64,000 nt of DNA from Desulfobulbaceae bacterium (GCA_011390165.1 JAABSV010000018.1:1-64000), one strand, 5' to 3'. Shown: positions 34,586 through 43,386, counted from the first letter of the stretch. The notes: generated from the sequence alone by a model not told the origin. Translations and numbers: made by a program.

Positions 34586-37099
34586 ATGATTGAGAAGCGG
34601 CTGGATCATAGAGAGAAGTCCATCGACGCACTTGAGTTGCGCCAACGGGCCGAAGAACAGGCCCGGACCATGGAGCCGATCTCCCTGTCAGTACTGACAC
34701 CTGAAGAAATCCACTGGGTATTCCACGAACTGCGGGTGCGCCAGATCGAACTGGAGATGCAGAAAGAGGAACTTCGCAGCGCTCAGGCCCGGGTCGAGGC
34801 CGGACAGGCACGCTATTTCGAACTTTATGACCTGGCCCCGGTGGGATACTGCACCTTGTCTGAGCAGGGGTTGATCCTGGAGGCCAATCTCACCGCCGCT
34901 ACCCTGCTGGGTGTGACCCGAAGTGCACTGGTCATGCGGTCTATCTCCCGTTTCATCTGCAAAGAGGACCAGAACATCTATTACCAGCACCGCCTGCAGC
35001 TTTTGGAGACGGGGGCCCCCCAGAAATGTGATCTCCGACTGGTGCAACCGGATGGCGGCTTCATCTGGGCGCATTTCACAGGAGTTGTCGCTCAGGCGGA
35101 AGACGGTAAGCCTGTATGCCGCGTGGTGCTGAGCGACATCACCGAACGCAAGCAGGTCGAGGATGCGCTCCAGGCGACTATGTACGAGTTGAAAAAATCT
35201 CAGGAAGTTGCCAGGGTAGGCAACTGGGTCTGGCATGTCCCACAGAACCTGGTTGAGTGGTCAGACGAAATGTACAGAATCTTCGGCATCGAAAAAGACC
35301 AGTTTACCGGAGACCTGGCACAAGTAATCAGTGACAGTATCCATCCTGAGGACCGAGCCGGAGTCGACCGCTCAAACGCATCCGTTATGGAGTCGAATAC
35401 TCCGGTACCTCTGGAATATCGTGTTGTCAGGCCTGACGGTAGTGTCCGCTTCGTTTGGGCTGAAGCGGGGGAACTCGAATTGGACGGTGTTGGAAAGCCA
35501 CTGCTCCTGCGGGGTATCGTTCACGATATTACTGACCGCAAAGAGGCCGAAGTTGCCCTGCGGGAGAGCGAGGAAAAATACCGCTCTTTGTTCAGCCAGT
35601 CAACGGAGGGCATTTATCTGCACGATTTCGAAGGCCGTATTCTCGATGTCAACCAGATGGCTTGCACCCAGTCCGGCTATTCCAGAGAGGAATTGCTTGG
35701 TCTCACCGTGTTTGACTTTCACCCGAGCAAAAACACAACGAACCTGCTTAAAGATGAGATTCTACTCGCCTGGCGCCAATTGACGCCGGATCAGCGGGTT
35801 GTCGTTAATATAGAGCACCAACGCAAGGACGGCACCGTCTATCCAGTTGATATTTCGACGGGGATCGTATGCTATGGTGGCACAAATGCTGTGCTGGCAA
35901 TCGTAAAAGACATCACTGAACGTAAAAAGGGTGAGGCCGAACAGGAAAAACTGCAGGCCCAACTCGCCCAGGCCCAGAAGATGGAATCGGTGGGCCGACT
36001 GGCAGGTGGCGTGGCCCACGACTTCAACAACATGCTTGGGGTCATCCTGGGCCATACGGAGATGGTCCTCCAGCAGGTGTCTTCGGACGAACCCCTGCAC
36101 GCCAACCTGGAAGCGATTCAAGAAGCAGCCAAGCGCTCAGCCGACCTTACCGGACAACTGCTGGCCTATGCCCGCAAGCAGACCGTGGCCCCAAGGGTAG
36201 TCGATCTCAACGACACCATTGAAAAAATGCTGAACTTGCTGCGGCGGCTTATCGGCGAGGACATCGACTTGGCCTGGCAACCGGGCCGGCGAGTCTGGCC
36301 AATCAAGATGGATACCGCCCAGATCGACAAGATCCTCGTTAATCTCGTCGTCAACTCCCGGGATGCCATCGCCGGTGTGGGCAAGGTGACCATCGAGACC
36401 GGCAATGCCTCCTTTGACGAGGAGTACTGCAGCCGCAATGCCGGCTTTGTCCCCGGCGACCATGTACTGCTGAGTGTCAGCGACAACGGCTGCGGCATGG
36501 ACGCCCAGACGCGAGCGCAGATATTTGAGCCCTTCTTCACCACCAAAGAGATTGGCAAGGGCACCGGGCTGGGCCTGGCCACGGTCTACGGCGCCGTCAA
36601 GCAGAACAACGGCTTTATCAACTTCAACACTGAGCCGGGCCTGGGCACCACCTTCATGATCTACCTGCCGCGCCATGCGCTGAAAGCGGGTCTTGAAACG
36701 GAGGAAAACCGACCGAAAGTGGCGGCTCGGGGCAGCGAGACCGTCCTGCTGGTGGAGGACGAACCGGCGATCCTGACCATGACCACGATGATGCTGCAAA
36801 GGATGGGTTACACCGTGCTGGCCGCCGGCACCCCGGACGAGGCCATCCGTCTGGCCCAGGAACACCCCGGCCGCATCGATATGCTTATGACCGATGTGGT
36901 CATGCCCGAGATGAACGGCCGCGATCTGGCCAAAAACCTGCTATACATCTATCCAGACATCCGGCGGTTGTTCATGTCCGGTTACACGGCCGACGTCATC
37001 GCCCACCACGGGGTGCTGGACGAAGGCGTCCACTTCATCCAGAAGCCGTTCACGCTGAAGGATCTTGAGACGAAACTGCGCGAGGTTCTGGAGAGGTAG
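34586..37099 (+). CDS. PAS-rich hybrid histidine kinase with receiver domain
   Basis: An 837-residue soluble sensor. Residues 1-75 are a coiled-coil start, then three PAS/PAC modules (about 78-195, 208-320 and 325-450, each ending DITERK or DITDRK). A HisKA domain has the phospho-accepting His in GGVAHDFNNMLG (about 476), and an HATPase domain has NLVVNSRDAI, VSDNGCGMD and GTGLGLATVYG (about 580-690). A C-terminal receiver has the phospho-acceptor Asp in MLMTDVVMPEMNG (about 770). No transmembrane helix is seen, so it senses a cytoplasmic signal. No DNA-binding response regulator is adjacent, so its output partner is elsewhere. Confidence 0.93.
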   Translation: MIEKRLDHREKSIDALELRQRAEEQARTMEPISLSVLTPEEIHWVFHELRVRQIELEMQKEELRSAQARVEAGQARYFELYDLAPVGYCTLSEQGLILEANLTAATLLGVTRSALVMRSISRFICKEDQNIYYQHRLQLLETGAPQKCDLRLVQPDGGFIWAHFTGVVAQAEDGKPVCRVVLSDITERKQVEDALQATMYELKKSQEVARVGNWVWHVPQNLVEWSDEMYRIFGIEKDQFTGDLAQVISDSIHPEDRAGVDRSNASVMESNTPVPLEYRVVRPDGSVRFVWAEAGELELDGVGKPLLLRGIVHDITDRKEAEVALRESEEKYRSLFSQSTEGIYLHDFEGRILDVNQMACTQSGYSREELLGLTVFDFHPSKNTTNLLKDEILLAWRQLTPDQRVVVNIEHQRKDGTVYPVDISTGIVCYGGTNAVLAIVKDITERKKGEAEQEKLQAQLAQAQKMESVGRLAGGVAHDFNNMLGVILGHTEMVLQQVSSDEPLHANLEAIQEAAKRSADLTGQLLAYARKQTVAPRVVDLNDTIEKMLNLLRRLIGEDIDLAWQPGRRVWPIKMDTAQIDKILVNLVVNSRDAIAGVGKVTIETGNASFDEEYCSRNAGFVPGDHVLLSVSDNGCGMDAQTRAQIFEPFFTTKEIGKGTGLGLATVYGAVKQNNGFINFNTEPGLGTTFMIYLPRHALKAGLETEENRPKVAARGSETVLLVEDEPAILTMTTMMLQRMGYTVLAAGTPDEAIRLAQEHPGRIDMLMTDVVMPEMNGRDLAKNLLYIYPDIRRLFMSGYTADVIAHHGVLDEGVHFIQKPFTLKDLETKLREVLER

Positions 37100-37608
37100 T
37101 GTGCCGAATTGATAATCGATCTGCTTTGACTTTTCGGGGTCTTTCTCGGGGCTCTCAACAGTGTATCTTTAAATAATACAATATAAACAGTTAGTTGCCG
37201 TCAAGCACGGAATCCGTCCTTACCTGTACACGGTACGGGTACGTTGCAGTTCGATAAGCAAATAAGCCCGCAGCCGGTAACGGTTTGCGGGCTTATTTTA
37301 TGAATTGCCCCGTTGTGCTCGGCGAACAGGTGGAGATTGCCATGGCCATCATGAAAGGGTTGGGCCCACAGAGAAATATTCTTGCCGAGTGGTAGGGAAG
37401 CCCCTAAAAAAACTAAGCAGGCCCCTGGGCGCCAATGAAAAGGGATTCTCAGCCGCCTGCCCCAGGCGATGAATGACTCCTGGGTAAAAAGCCAAGAGCG
37501 AACATGATACCGACAACTGATGGCTCCACGTGATGCTTTACACTAATGAAATGGAGCGGTACAGTAGGTTGTCTACACCCCGCTTCTCCAATGATATTGG
37601 CAGAAATC
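37100..37608. other. intergenic stretch with repeat copy 2 and a coding fragment
   Basis: It holds the second copy of the terminator-like repeat (37264-37294). Just behind this, a frame of about 27 codons ends at TAG 37393-37395 and reads VVLGEQVEIAMAIMKGLG, which looks like the end of a lost gene but is not recognised. Nothing else is supported. The upstream part is AT-rich. Confidence 0.4.
37264..37300 (+). terminator. terminator-like hairpin (repeat copy 2)
   Basis: The same AGCCCGC / GCGGGCT hairpin with inner CCGGTAACGG as at 32098-32128, one mismatch over 31 bases, followed by TTATTTTA. It lies about 165 bases past the hybrid kinase stop and could end its transcript. Together the two copies bracket a 5.1-kb segment. 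Confidence 0.7.
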
Positions 37609-38658
37609 ATGATCCTTTTGCGAAAACGCTCGTTTTTCCTTGCCCTGTTGATCTGTTTCCCGGCACAGGTCGGGGCGGCCGACAGCACAAATTCCCTTGC
37701 GCCACACATGCCGTACCGGGAAATGACGCTGGAGCGGGAGGAGGCATTGGTCCGGGCCAAGGCCGCTGGGGAGGAGATGGCCCGTCAGACGGCACTGGTT
37801 GCGCGGGAAATGCTTGAAAGCAAGCGCAAGGCCGCCGAAGAAGCGGAATATGCGCAGTTTGACAAGGACTATCTGAAAAGCGTGGTGGTGATCGAAGGCG
37901 ACCTGATGGACGGCACGGGATTTCTTGCCGAGTTCAAAGGTAAGAAGGTGATTTTTTCAAACGCCCATGTGCTCTTCGGCAATCGAATAATTCGCTTTCG
38001 TACCATAGACGGCAAGGAACTCAAGCACACGCGGATCAATATCTGCCAGGTCCGTGACATTGTTGCTTACGAGTTGGAAAATACTGATGATCTGACTTGG
38101 CTGAGCATCCACCAGGACATGGGCAACGTCACCAATCAGGAAGCCATTGTCGTCTTCGGCAACAGCTCCGGGGCCGGTGTGGTCACCACCCTGCGTGGCC
38201 GAATGCTCGGCATCGGCCCGGATAAAATTGAAATTGACGCAGCTTTCGTCGATGGCAACTCGGGCAGCCCGATCATCGCCTACCCCTACAACGCAGTGGT
38301 CGGCATGGCCACCTACGTGTCGCAAACTCCCGAGGTCGCCTGGACCACGCGGAGCACCCGGTTCGTCGACGTCAGGCGCTTTGGCGTTCGCATCGACAAT
38401 GTCGGCTGGGAGGATTTCTTTCCGCTCAATACCGAAGAGTATGAGCCAGCTCTTCAACTGTACGAACAAATCATAGCCTTTACCGACAAGGAAGTGCTGA
38501 AGGCGCAGTGGCAGGGCGACGCCTACCAGGCCACGGAAAGCGTGAAAATCAAAGCGGCGGAGCTGCTGCAGCAGTATAACGCCACGGCTCTGTGGATGCG
38601 TAAATATGCCGATGAGGCCGCCCTGGCGGCCCACGTGTGTGCCCTGATTTTGCAGTGA
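37609..38658 (+). CDS. secreted trypsin-like serine protease
   Basis: A 349-residue exported protein. The start at 37609 gives a clean signal peptide (MILLRKRS, hydrophobic core, cleavage near VGAADS); ATG 37591 is an alternative. A Glu/Lys/Ala-rich helix (about residues 42-82) precedes a chymotrypsin-fold domain with the His of the triad in FSNAHVL (about 123), a probable Asp in VRDIVAYEL (about 152) and the Ser in DGNSGSPII (about 219). The last 90 residues are helical and have no PDZ domain, unlike DegP. Target unknown. It stands alone. All triad residues are present, so it is probably active. Confidence 0.75.
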   Translation: MILLRKRSFFLALLICFPAQVGAADSTNSLAPHMPYREMTLEREEALVRAKAAGEEMARQTALVAREMLESKRKAAEEAEYAQFDKDYLKSVVVIEGDLMDGTGFLAEFKGKKVIFSNAHVLFGNRIIRFRTIDGKELKHTRINICQVRDIVAYELENTDDLTWLSIHQDMGNVTNQEAIVVFGNSSGAGVVTTLRGRMLGIGPDKIEIDAAFVDGNSGSPIIAYPYNAVVGMATYVSQTPEVAWTTRSTRFVDVRRFGVRIDNVGWEDFFPLNTEEYEPALQLYEQIIAFTDKEVLKAQWQGDAYQATESVKIKAAELLQQYNATALWMRKYADEAALAAHVCALILQ

Positions 38659-38729
38659 GGTAGTCGAGTCGGGTCGGACCGAGCCAACCTGTTGTAATAA
38701 AAGGGATATGCTGGTGAAAAGGGTCGCTA

Positions 38730-38781
38730 ATCGAGCTTAGGCGACCATTTTTGCCATCGAAAATGCTCGTCTAAGCTCGAT
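38730..38781. terminator. inverted repeat between convergent genes
   Basis: ATCGAGCTTAGGCGA (38730-38744) and TCGTCTAAGCTCGAT (38767-38781) form a 15-bp stem with one mismatch and a 22-base loop containing ATTTTT. It lies downstream of both the protease and the LysE gene, so it may act as a bidirectional transcription stop. Confidence 0.55.
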
Positions 38782-38886
38782 GTCGGCGAAGGTTGCGCAA
38801 GAGAGAGCCACCACCGGCGTCTGTGCCCTCTCCATGGCAATGCCCTCTTCATCACGTTGTTACCCATATCGGCGGTAAAACTGTTC

Positions 38887-39528
38887 TCAGTTGGCCAGGA
38901 GCAGTCCCACTCCATCCCGAAACAGGATGAAGGCCAGGAAAAAGAGCAGCCCACCCAGGCAGCGGATAACCCACTGGTAGGCGGTACTGCTCAGCAGGTT
39001 CTGCGATTGACCGGCCAGCACTGCCAGACCAATTTTTGAACCGAGCAGACAACCGTAAAAGCCAACGAGGAAAGAGAGGGCCATCGCCAGGCTCTGATTG
39101 TTCGCTCGACTGATGATCGGGGCACCTACGGTCAGCCAGAAGAGGTAGGGGTGGGGGCTGAGCATGTTGGTCAACACCCCCTTACCAAGAGAGTTGATCG
39201 GGGGGGCAGCGGCATTGGCCTGTGGCACCGGCCTTTTGATGTTCTCGTAGCCCATCCAGGCCAGGAAACAGCCACCGACCAGCGAAATCGAGCCGAGGAT
39301 CGGTTGCAATTCGGCGAGGTGGGAGAGCAGGTAGAGGGTGGCCAGGATTATCGGCAGATCGGTGATAATTGGCGACATGGCTACTTTGATCCCAGAACGA
39401 ACCCCATGCCGGAGTGTTTCGGAAAGGACCAGCATCAACAGGGGGCCGGGGGCAAAGCCTGCCGACAATCCCATCACACTGCCGATCAGCAGCAGTTGAA
39501 AAGAGCTCTGCTCAGTCACTTGTACCAC
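38887..39528 (-). CDS. LysE-family amino acid exporter
   Basis: A 213-residue inner-membrane protein with about six hydrophobic segments. The family signature near residue 20 reads GLSAGFAPGPLLMLVLSETLRHG, and GGCFLAWMGYENIK (about 84) and LSPHPYLFWLTVGAP (about 122) are also typical of LysE/RhtB exporters. It would move an amino acid or similar small solute outward. It is divergent from the ornithine cyclodeaminase-family gene (241-base gap), which suggests that both may respond to the same amino acid; this is inference. Confidence 0.88.
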   Translation of the reverse strand: MVQVTEQSSFQLLLIGSVMGLSAGFAPGPLLMLVLSETLRHGVRSGIKVAMSPIITDLPIILATLYLLSHLAELQPILGSISLVGGCFLAWMGYENIKRPVPQANAAAPPINSLGKGVLTNMLSPHPYLFWLTVGAPIISRANNQSLAMALSFLVGFYGCLLGSKIGLAVLAGQSQNLLSSTAYQWVIRCLGGLLFFLAFILFRDGVGLLLAN

Positions 39529-39769
39529 CCTGTCTGCTGCCCTTTGAAGACGGTTGAAGCCGTTGCATCGTGCGAAACTACCTCAAGCCTCCCCCAAGGT
39601 CAAGGGGGCGCTGCTGGGCAGTGGCTGCGACCTTTTTCCGCGCATCCTCCTGTCGCCCTGTGGTATCATTGCATGGCCTTGTATTGCGGTGGTCACGGCC
39701 AGGCGCCATCCTTCCCCGGCCGGTTCAGCCATCCACACCCACATGAAGATCAACACTCAGGGAGTTCCC

Positions 39770-40726
39770 ATGCACATTCTTGATGCCGCCGCCGTTCGAA
39801 ACAATCTGCAGTGGACCGATACCGTGGAAGCACTCCGTCGGATGTTTGCCGAGGGGTGCGAGGCGCCGGTGCGCCACCACCACCCGCTGGCGGTACCCGG
39901 TGAGGCGGAGGAGGCGACCCTGCTGCTGATGCCGGCCTGGGTGCCGGGGCGCTATCTGGGCCTGAAAATGATCGGGGTCTACCCGGGGAACGCCGGCAAA
40001 GGGCTGCCGACCATCCAGGGCAGCTACCTGCTCATGGAGGCGGGCACCGGCACCCCGCTGGCGGTCCTTGATGCCGGCGAACTGACCGCCCGGCGCACCG
40101 TGGCCGCCTCCGCCCTGGCCGCCGACTATCTGAGCCGGGAAGACGCCTCCAGGCTGCTCATCGTCGGCAGCGGCCGGTTGGCCGCCTACCTCGGATTTGC
40201 CCACAGCTGCTGCCGACCCATTCGTGAGATCAGGGTCTGGGCGCGAAACCCGGCGAAGGCCCGGGTCATCGTGGCCGGCTACCAGGAGGCCGGGTATGCC
40301 GCCTCGCTGGCCGAAAACCTTGCCGAGGCGGCTGCCTGGGCCGATATCATCAGCTGCGTCACCCCGTCGACCAGCCCGCTCATCCTGGGCAGATGGTTGC
40401 GCCCCGGAGTCCATGTCGATCTGATCGGCGGCTTCAAACCAACCATGCGCGAGGCCGATGACGAGGTTATCGGCCAGGCGACGGTCTTCGTCGATACCCG
40501 CGAGGGGGTGCTGGCCGAGGCGGGGGATCTGCTCCAACCCATGGCCGCCGGTCTCTTCACCCCGGACGATATCGCCGCCGAACTGAGTGAGCTGGCGGCA
40601 AAACGCCACCCGGGACGGACCTCCCCCGATGAGGTGACGCTGTTTAAATCGGTGGGGGCCTCCCTGGAGGATCTGGCAGCGGCGATCTGCTGTTACCAGA
40701 ACGCCTTGCCGGCAGCCGGCTGGTAA
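39770..40726 (+). CDS. ornithine cyclodeaminase / mu-crystallin family protein
   Basis: A 318-residue NAD(P)-dependent enzyme of the OCD/mu-crystallin family. Substrate residues are in RYLGLKMIGVYPGN (about 63) and AGELTARRTVAASALAADYL (about 104); the dinucleotide loop is IVGSGRLAAYLGFAH (about 130), with Arg where many have Gln. The C-terminal VDLIGGFKPTMREADDEV is conserved. Family members include ornithine cyclodeaminase, alanine dehydrogenase and imine reductases, so the reaction is open. The start at 39770 has GGGAG upstream; 72 earlier codons are not family-like. It lies upstream of the nicotinate operon but has 305 bases and a separate promoter between. Confidence 0.85.
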   Translation: MHILDAAAVRNNLQWTDTVEALRRMFAEGCEAPVRHHHPLAVPGEAEEATLLLMPAWVPGRYLGLKMIGVYPGNAGKGLPTIQGSYLLMEAGTGTPLAVLDAGELTARRTVAASALAADYLSREDASRLLIVGSGRLAAYLGFAHSCCRPIREIRVWARNPAKARVIVAGYQEAGYAASLAENLAEAAAWADIISCVTPSTSPLILGRWLRPGVHVDLIGGFKPTMREADDEVIGQATVFVDTREGVLAEAGDLLQPMAAGLFTPDDIAAELSELAAKRHPGRTSPDEVTLFKSVGASLEDLAAAICCYQNALPAAGW

Positions 40727-40875
40727 CTCCCCCGCCCCCGGGTTGGCCGTATCGGCACCGGGGGCGATTATTCATCGCTTCGCCGTCTTGGTTTTCCGGT
40801 TGGAAAAGGGCGGCCGGCCACGCCTGGACGCTCTCTCGGTGAATCCATTACCTACCGATTGCGCTGTGTTTCCCC

Positions 40876-40905
40876 TTGACAAAACTCGAATGTATACTGT
40901 AGACA
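40876..40905 (+). promoter_or_regulatory. putative sigma70 promoter of the hgd-mocA operon
   Basis: A perfect TTGACA (40876-40881), an 18-base spacer and TAGACA (40900-40905). The same hexamer pair, with a 17-base spacer, occurs upstream of dml. The -10 box is buried in the operator-like palindrome. Transcription would begin near 40912. Confidence 0.55.
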
Positions 40906-40911
40906 ATAGTC
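40894..40911 (+). promoter_or_regulatory. putative GntR/FCD operator at hgd
   Basis: An imperfect palindrome ATACTGT-AG-ACAATAG (40894-40909) overlaps the -10 box. Fourteen consecutive bases (TGTAGACAATAGTC, 40898-40911) are identical to the site upstream of dml. The TNGT...ACNA half-sites fit what FadR/FCD-type GntR regulators usually bind. Confidence 0.6.
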
Positions 40912-40926
40912 GAAAGTTCACGTTGG

Positions 40927-40991
40927 GGGCCCCTCATTGTGCACCGGCAGACACCACCTGGATGAGTATCGGCTGGGAGGATCAGGGGCCC
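40927..40991 (+). promoter_or_regulatory. structured 5' leader of the nicotinate operon
   Basis: GGGCCCCT (40927-40934) and AGGGGCCC (40984-40991) are perfect complements 49 bases apart, and CTCAT (40933-40937) can alternatively pair with ATGAG (40962-40966). These allow competing folds in the untranslated leader 40 bases before hgd. No T-run follows, so it is not a plain terminator. No known riboswitch class was recognised. Confidence 0.35.
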
Positions 40992-41031
40992 GTCAGCCAC
41001 ACATTCCACAAGAACGGATACAGGTACCTTC

Positions 41032-41928
41032 ATGCAGATCGGATTTATCGGCTTGGGTGCGATGGGCAGTCCGATGGCCGGCAGGCTGCTGGCCGCCGGC
41101 CACCAGTTGTCGGTCTTCGACCTCAATGAGGCAGCGGTGGCGGCAGCGACCGCCGCCGGCGCCGTCGGCTGCTCCACCCCGGCGGCGGTGGCCACCACCG
41201 CAGAGATGGTGCTGCTCAGCCTGCCCAATTCGGCCATTGTCAACCAGGTGGTCAGCGGCGCCGATGGAGTCCTGGCCGGGGCGGTGGCAGGGTGTACGGT
41301 TATCGACCTGAGCAGTGTCGACCCCCAAACCACCAGAACCTTGGCGGGGATGGCGGCGGCGCAGGGAGTGAGCTATCTTGATGCACCGGTCAGCGGCGGG
41401 GTGGCCGGGGCCGAGGGGGGTACCTTGACCATTATGCTGGGTGCGCCGGAACGGGCCCTGCCGGCGGTCCTGCCGCTTCTCCGGATTCTCGGCAAAAAAA
41501 TTATCCATGTCGGGGAGGTGGGGGCAGGAGATGCGGTGAAGATCGTCAACAACCTCCTCCTCGGCGCGAACATGGCGGCCCTTGCCGAGGCCCTGGTCCT
41601 GGGGAAAAAACTGGGGCTGACCGCCGAAGTAATGTTGGAGGTGATTGGCCAGGGCTCCGGGAAGAGCTATGTTCTTGATGCCAAAATGGAAAAATTCATC
41701 ATGGCCGGGCAGTTTCAGCCTGGCTTTGCGGTGGAGTTGCAGTACAAGGATCTCGGTCTGGCCCTGGATGCGGCAAGGGAGGTCCGACAGCCCCTGCCCA
41801 TGGCCAGCCAGGCCCGTCAACTGTTCGAGATGGCACGGGCGATGGGCTTTGGTCAGGAAGATATCTCCGCTGTGGTCAAGGTCTGGGAAGAGGTGTCGGC
41901 AACCACGGTCCGGGCGGAACAGAAGTGA
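41032..41928 (+). CDS. hgd: 2-(hydroxymethyl)glutarate dehydrogenase
   Basis: A 298-residue beta-hydroxyacid dehydrogenase. The NAD loop is GFIGLGAMGSPMAG (about residues 4-17), the substrate motif DAPVSGGVAGAEGG is near 117, and the catalytic lysine lies in GDAVKIVNNLL (near 170). By itself it could be a 3-hydroxyisobutyrate or tartronate semialdehyde enzyme. Its position at the head of a nicotinate operon, just before the dehydratase and mutase, fits the enzyme that reduces 2-formylglutarate to (S)-2-(hydroxymethyl)glutarate with NADH. Length is nearly the same as expected for the E. barkeri enzyme. First gene of the operon; the dehydratase begins 9 bases later. Confidence 0.87.
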   Translation: MQIGFIGLGAMGSPMAGRLLAAGHQLSVFDLNEAAVAAATAAGAVGCSTPAAVATTAEMVLLSLPNSAIVNQVVSGADGVLAGAVAGCTVIDLSSVDPQTTRTLAGMAAAQGVSYLDAPVSGGVAGAEGGTLTIMLGAPERALPAVLPLLRILGKKIIHVGEVGAGDAVKIVNNLLLGANMAALAEALVLGKKLGLTAEVMLEVIGQGSGKSYVLDAKMEKFIMAGQFQPGFAVELQYKDLGLALDAAREVRQPLPMASQARQLFEMARAMGFGQEDISAVVKVWEEVSATTVRAEQK

Positions 41929-41937
41929 GGTAAAGAC

Positions 41938-43353
41938 TTGGATGCAATAAGCGAATGGATTAGTCGTAAAGGGCTGACCGCAGGGGCGTTGTCGCTGGGG
42001 GACTGTATTGATATCGCCGTGGCCACCGGCAAGCGGTTGAGTGATGTGGTGGTCTTCGAAGCGATGGAGCGGGAGGGGCTGAGTTTTGCGGCGGTGCAGG
42101 AAGCGGTGCTGGAGAGCTTCGGCCACAACTTCAAGGCGCTGGCCGCCGGGCTGGCCGGTGAGGCGAGTTTTCTCTTCGGTACCGCCAGCCATGACCTGGT
42201 GGCCGAGGGGGCGCCGCCGGTGGTGGCCGACCCCCTGCTCAACAAGATGCTGGTTTACACCCTCGCCGCCCAGGCCGGCAACCATAGTGTCGGCCTGCAG
42301 CCCTGTGCCGGCACCGGTGACTCCTGCCCCTATTCCGGCTTCATGCGGGCGGTGCTGGAGCACTATCCGCGTCCGGAGGCGGCCAGGGCGGCGGCGGTGC
42401 TGCTGAAGATCGGCACGCTCTTCCGGGTCGGCAAGACCACCACCGGCTGCAACATGGAGGGGCTCGGGGCCGGTTCGGCGGCGACCGCGGCGGCCTTCGT
42501 CGAGATTGCCGGCGGTGATCCGGCAGCAGTGGGTCGAGCGGTGGTGCTGGCCATCTCGCCCACCCTCGGTACCCCCTGTACCCCGCGGGTGATGGTTCCC
42601 GGCCTCTGCGCCACCCACATCGGTGGGGCGATCATGAACGGCCGGCTGGCCAGCCACCTGGCGATGCATACCTCTCTGCCGGTGAACGTGCCGGTGGATG
42701 TGATGATTGCCCTGGCGGCGGCGGTCCACCCGCTTGCCGCGAAAAGCATCGTCCCCGAGGTGATCCGCTACATGGAACCCTATTTTCGTACCAACCAGGC
42801 GGTGGAGGCCTACGTTGACGACGGCGTCAAGGCCGCCGAGTCCGCCCGCAAGGCGGGGATTGCCGACCAGGCGCGGGAGGAGGTCCGGGCCCTGGCCCGC
42901 CGTGCCAACCCCATTGTCAAACCCTTCGGGACTGCCGTGGTCGGTGGTTCAAGCCAGGCGGTGGGGTCGCCCACCAACACCGGCCGGCTGGCCCATTTTC
43001 TGGCCAGGGGGAAAATACGCAGGGTGGTGATCGATCTTTATCCGGAACTGTTCGCCAGGCGTGGCATCAATGTCCCCGGCATTCTGATGGGGGCGGTGTA
43101 CGGTGCCTCGACCGCCGATGGGCTGATGTACCGAGAAGTGATGACACGGGTCCAGGCCGACGGGGTGGAGGTTGTGATCAACCAGGTGGACGAGTACCAG
43201 ATGCAGCGAGTGACCATTGAGGCCAGCGAAGGCGGCAGCATGGTCGATGCCAGAAACCGTGGTGGTGGTCGTCTTGCCCTGGTCCATGCCGAACCGGACC
43301 CGCGCCGCTGCCGGGAACTGGCCGCCACCCTGGAGATTGAGATTGTTGACTGA
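41938..43353 (+). CDS. hmd: 2-(hydroxymethyl)glutarate dehydratase, fused single-chain form
   Basis: A 471-residue iron-sulfur dehydratase related to anaerobic L-serine dehydratase. Residues about 90-290 carry the alpha-type domain with AGNHSVGLQPCAGTGDSCPYSG, KTTTGCNMEGLGAGSAATAAAF and LGTPCTPRV; four conserved cysteines can ligate a [4Fe-4S] cluster. Residues about 310-471 look like the beta-type domain. In E. barkeri the activity is described from two genes (hmdA, hmdB); here both parts seem to be in one chain. It would remove water from 2-(hydroxymethyl)glutarate to give 2-methyleneglutarate. Start codon TTG at 41938 with GAGG upstream. Oxygen-sensitive by analogy. Confidence 0.82.
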   Translation: MDAISEWISRKGLTAGALSLGDCIDIAVATGKRLSDVVVFEAMEREGLSFAAVQEAVLESFGHNFKALAAGLAGEASFLFGTASHDLVAEGAPPVVADPLLNKMLVYTLAAQAGNHSVGLQPCAGTGDSCPYSGFMRAVLEHYPRPEAARAAAVLLKIGTLFRVGKTTTGCNMEGLGAGSAATAAAFVEIAGGDPAAVGRAVVLAISPTLGTPCTPRVMVPGLCATHIGGAIMNGRLASHLAMHTSLPVNVPVDVMIALAAAVHPLAAKSIVPEVIRYMEPYFRTNQAVEAYVDDGVKAAESARKAGIADQAREEVRALARRANPIVKPFGTAVVGGSSQAVGSPTNTGRLAHFLARGKIRRVVIDLYPELFARRGINVPGILMGAVYGASTADGLMYREVMTRVQADGVEVVINQVDEYQMQRVTIEASEGGSMVDARNRGGGRLALVHAEPDPRRCRELAATLEIEIVD

Positions 43354-43386
43354 GCCCAACCTTGAGTTTGCCTAAAGGAAGAGACC

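Larger units (their letters stand above)
40727..41031. other. promoter and leader region of the nicotinate operon
   Basis: This 305-base gap holds the hgd promoter and operator (40876-40911) and a structured leader (40927-40991). No protein gene is supported: a frame across it runs out of frame into hgd and has no family resemblance. Confidence 0.6.

Noticed and set aside
40912-41031. B12 or other known riboswitch in the hgd leader
   Set aside because: A B12 riboswitch would make sense for the mutase operon, but the conserved B12-box core is not present; only an unclassified hairpin is seen.
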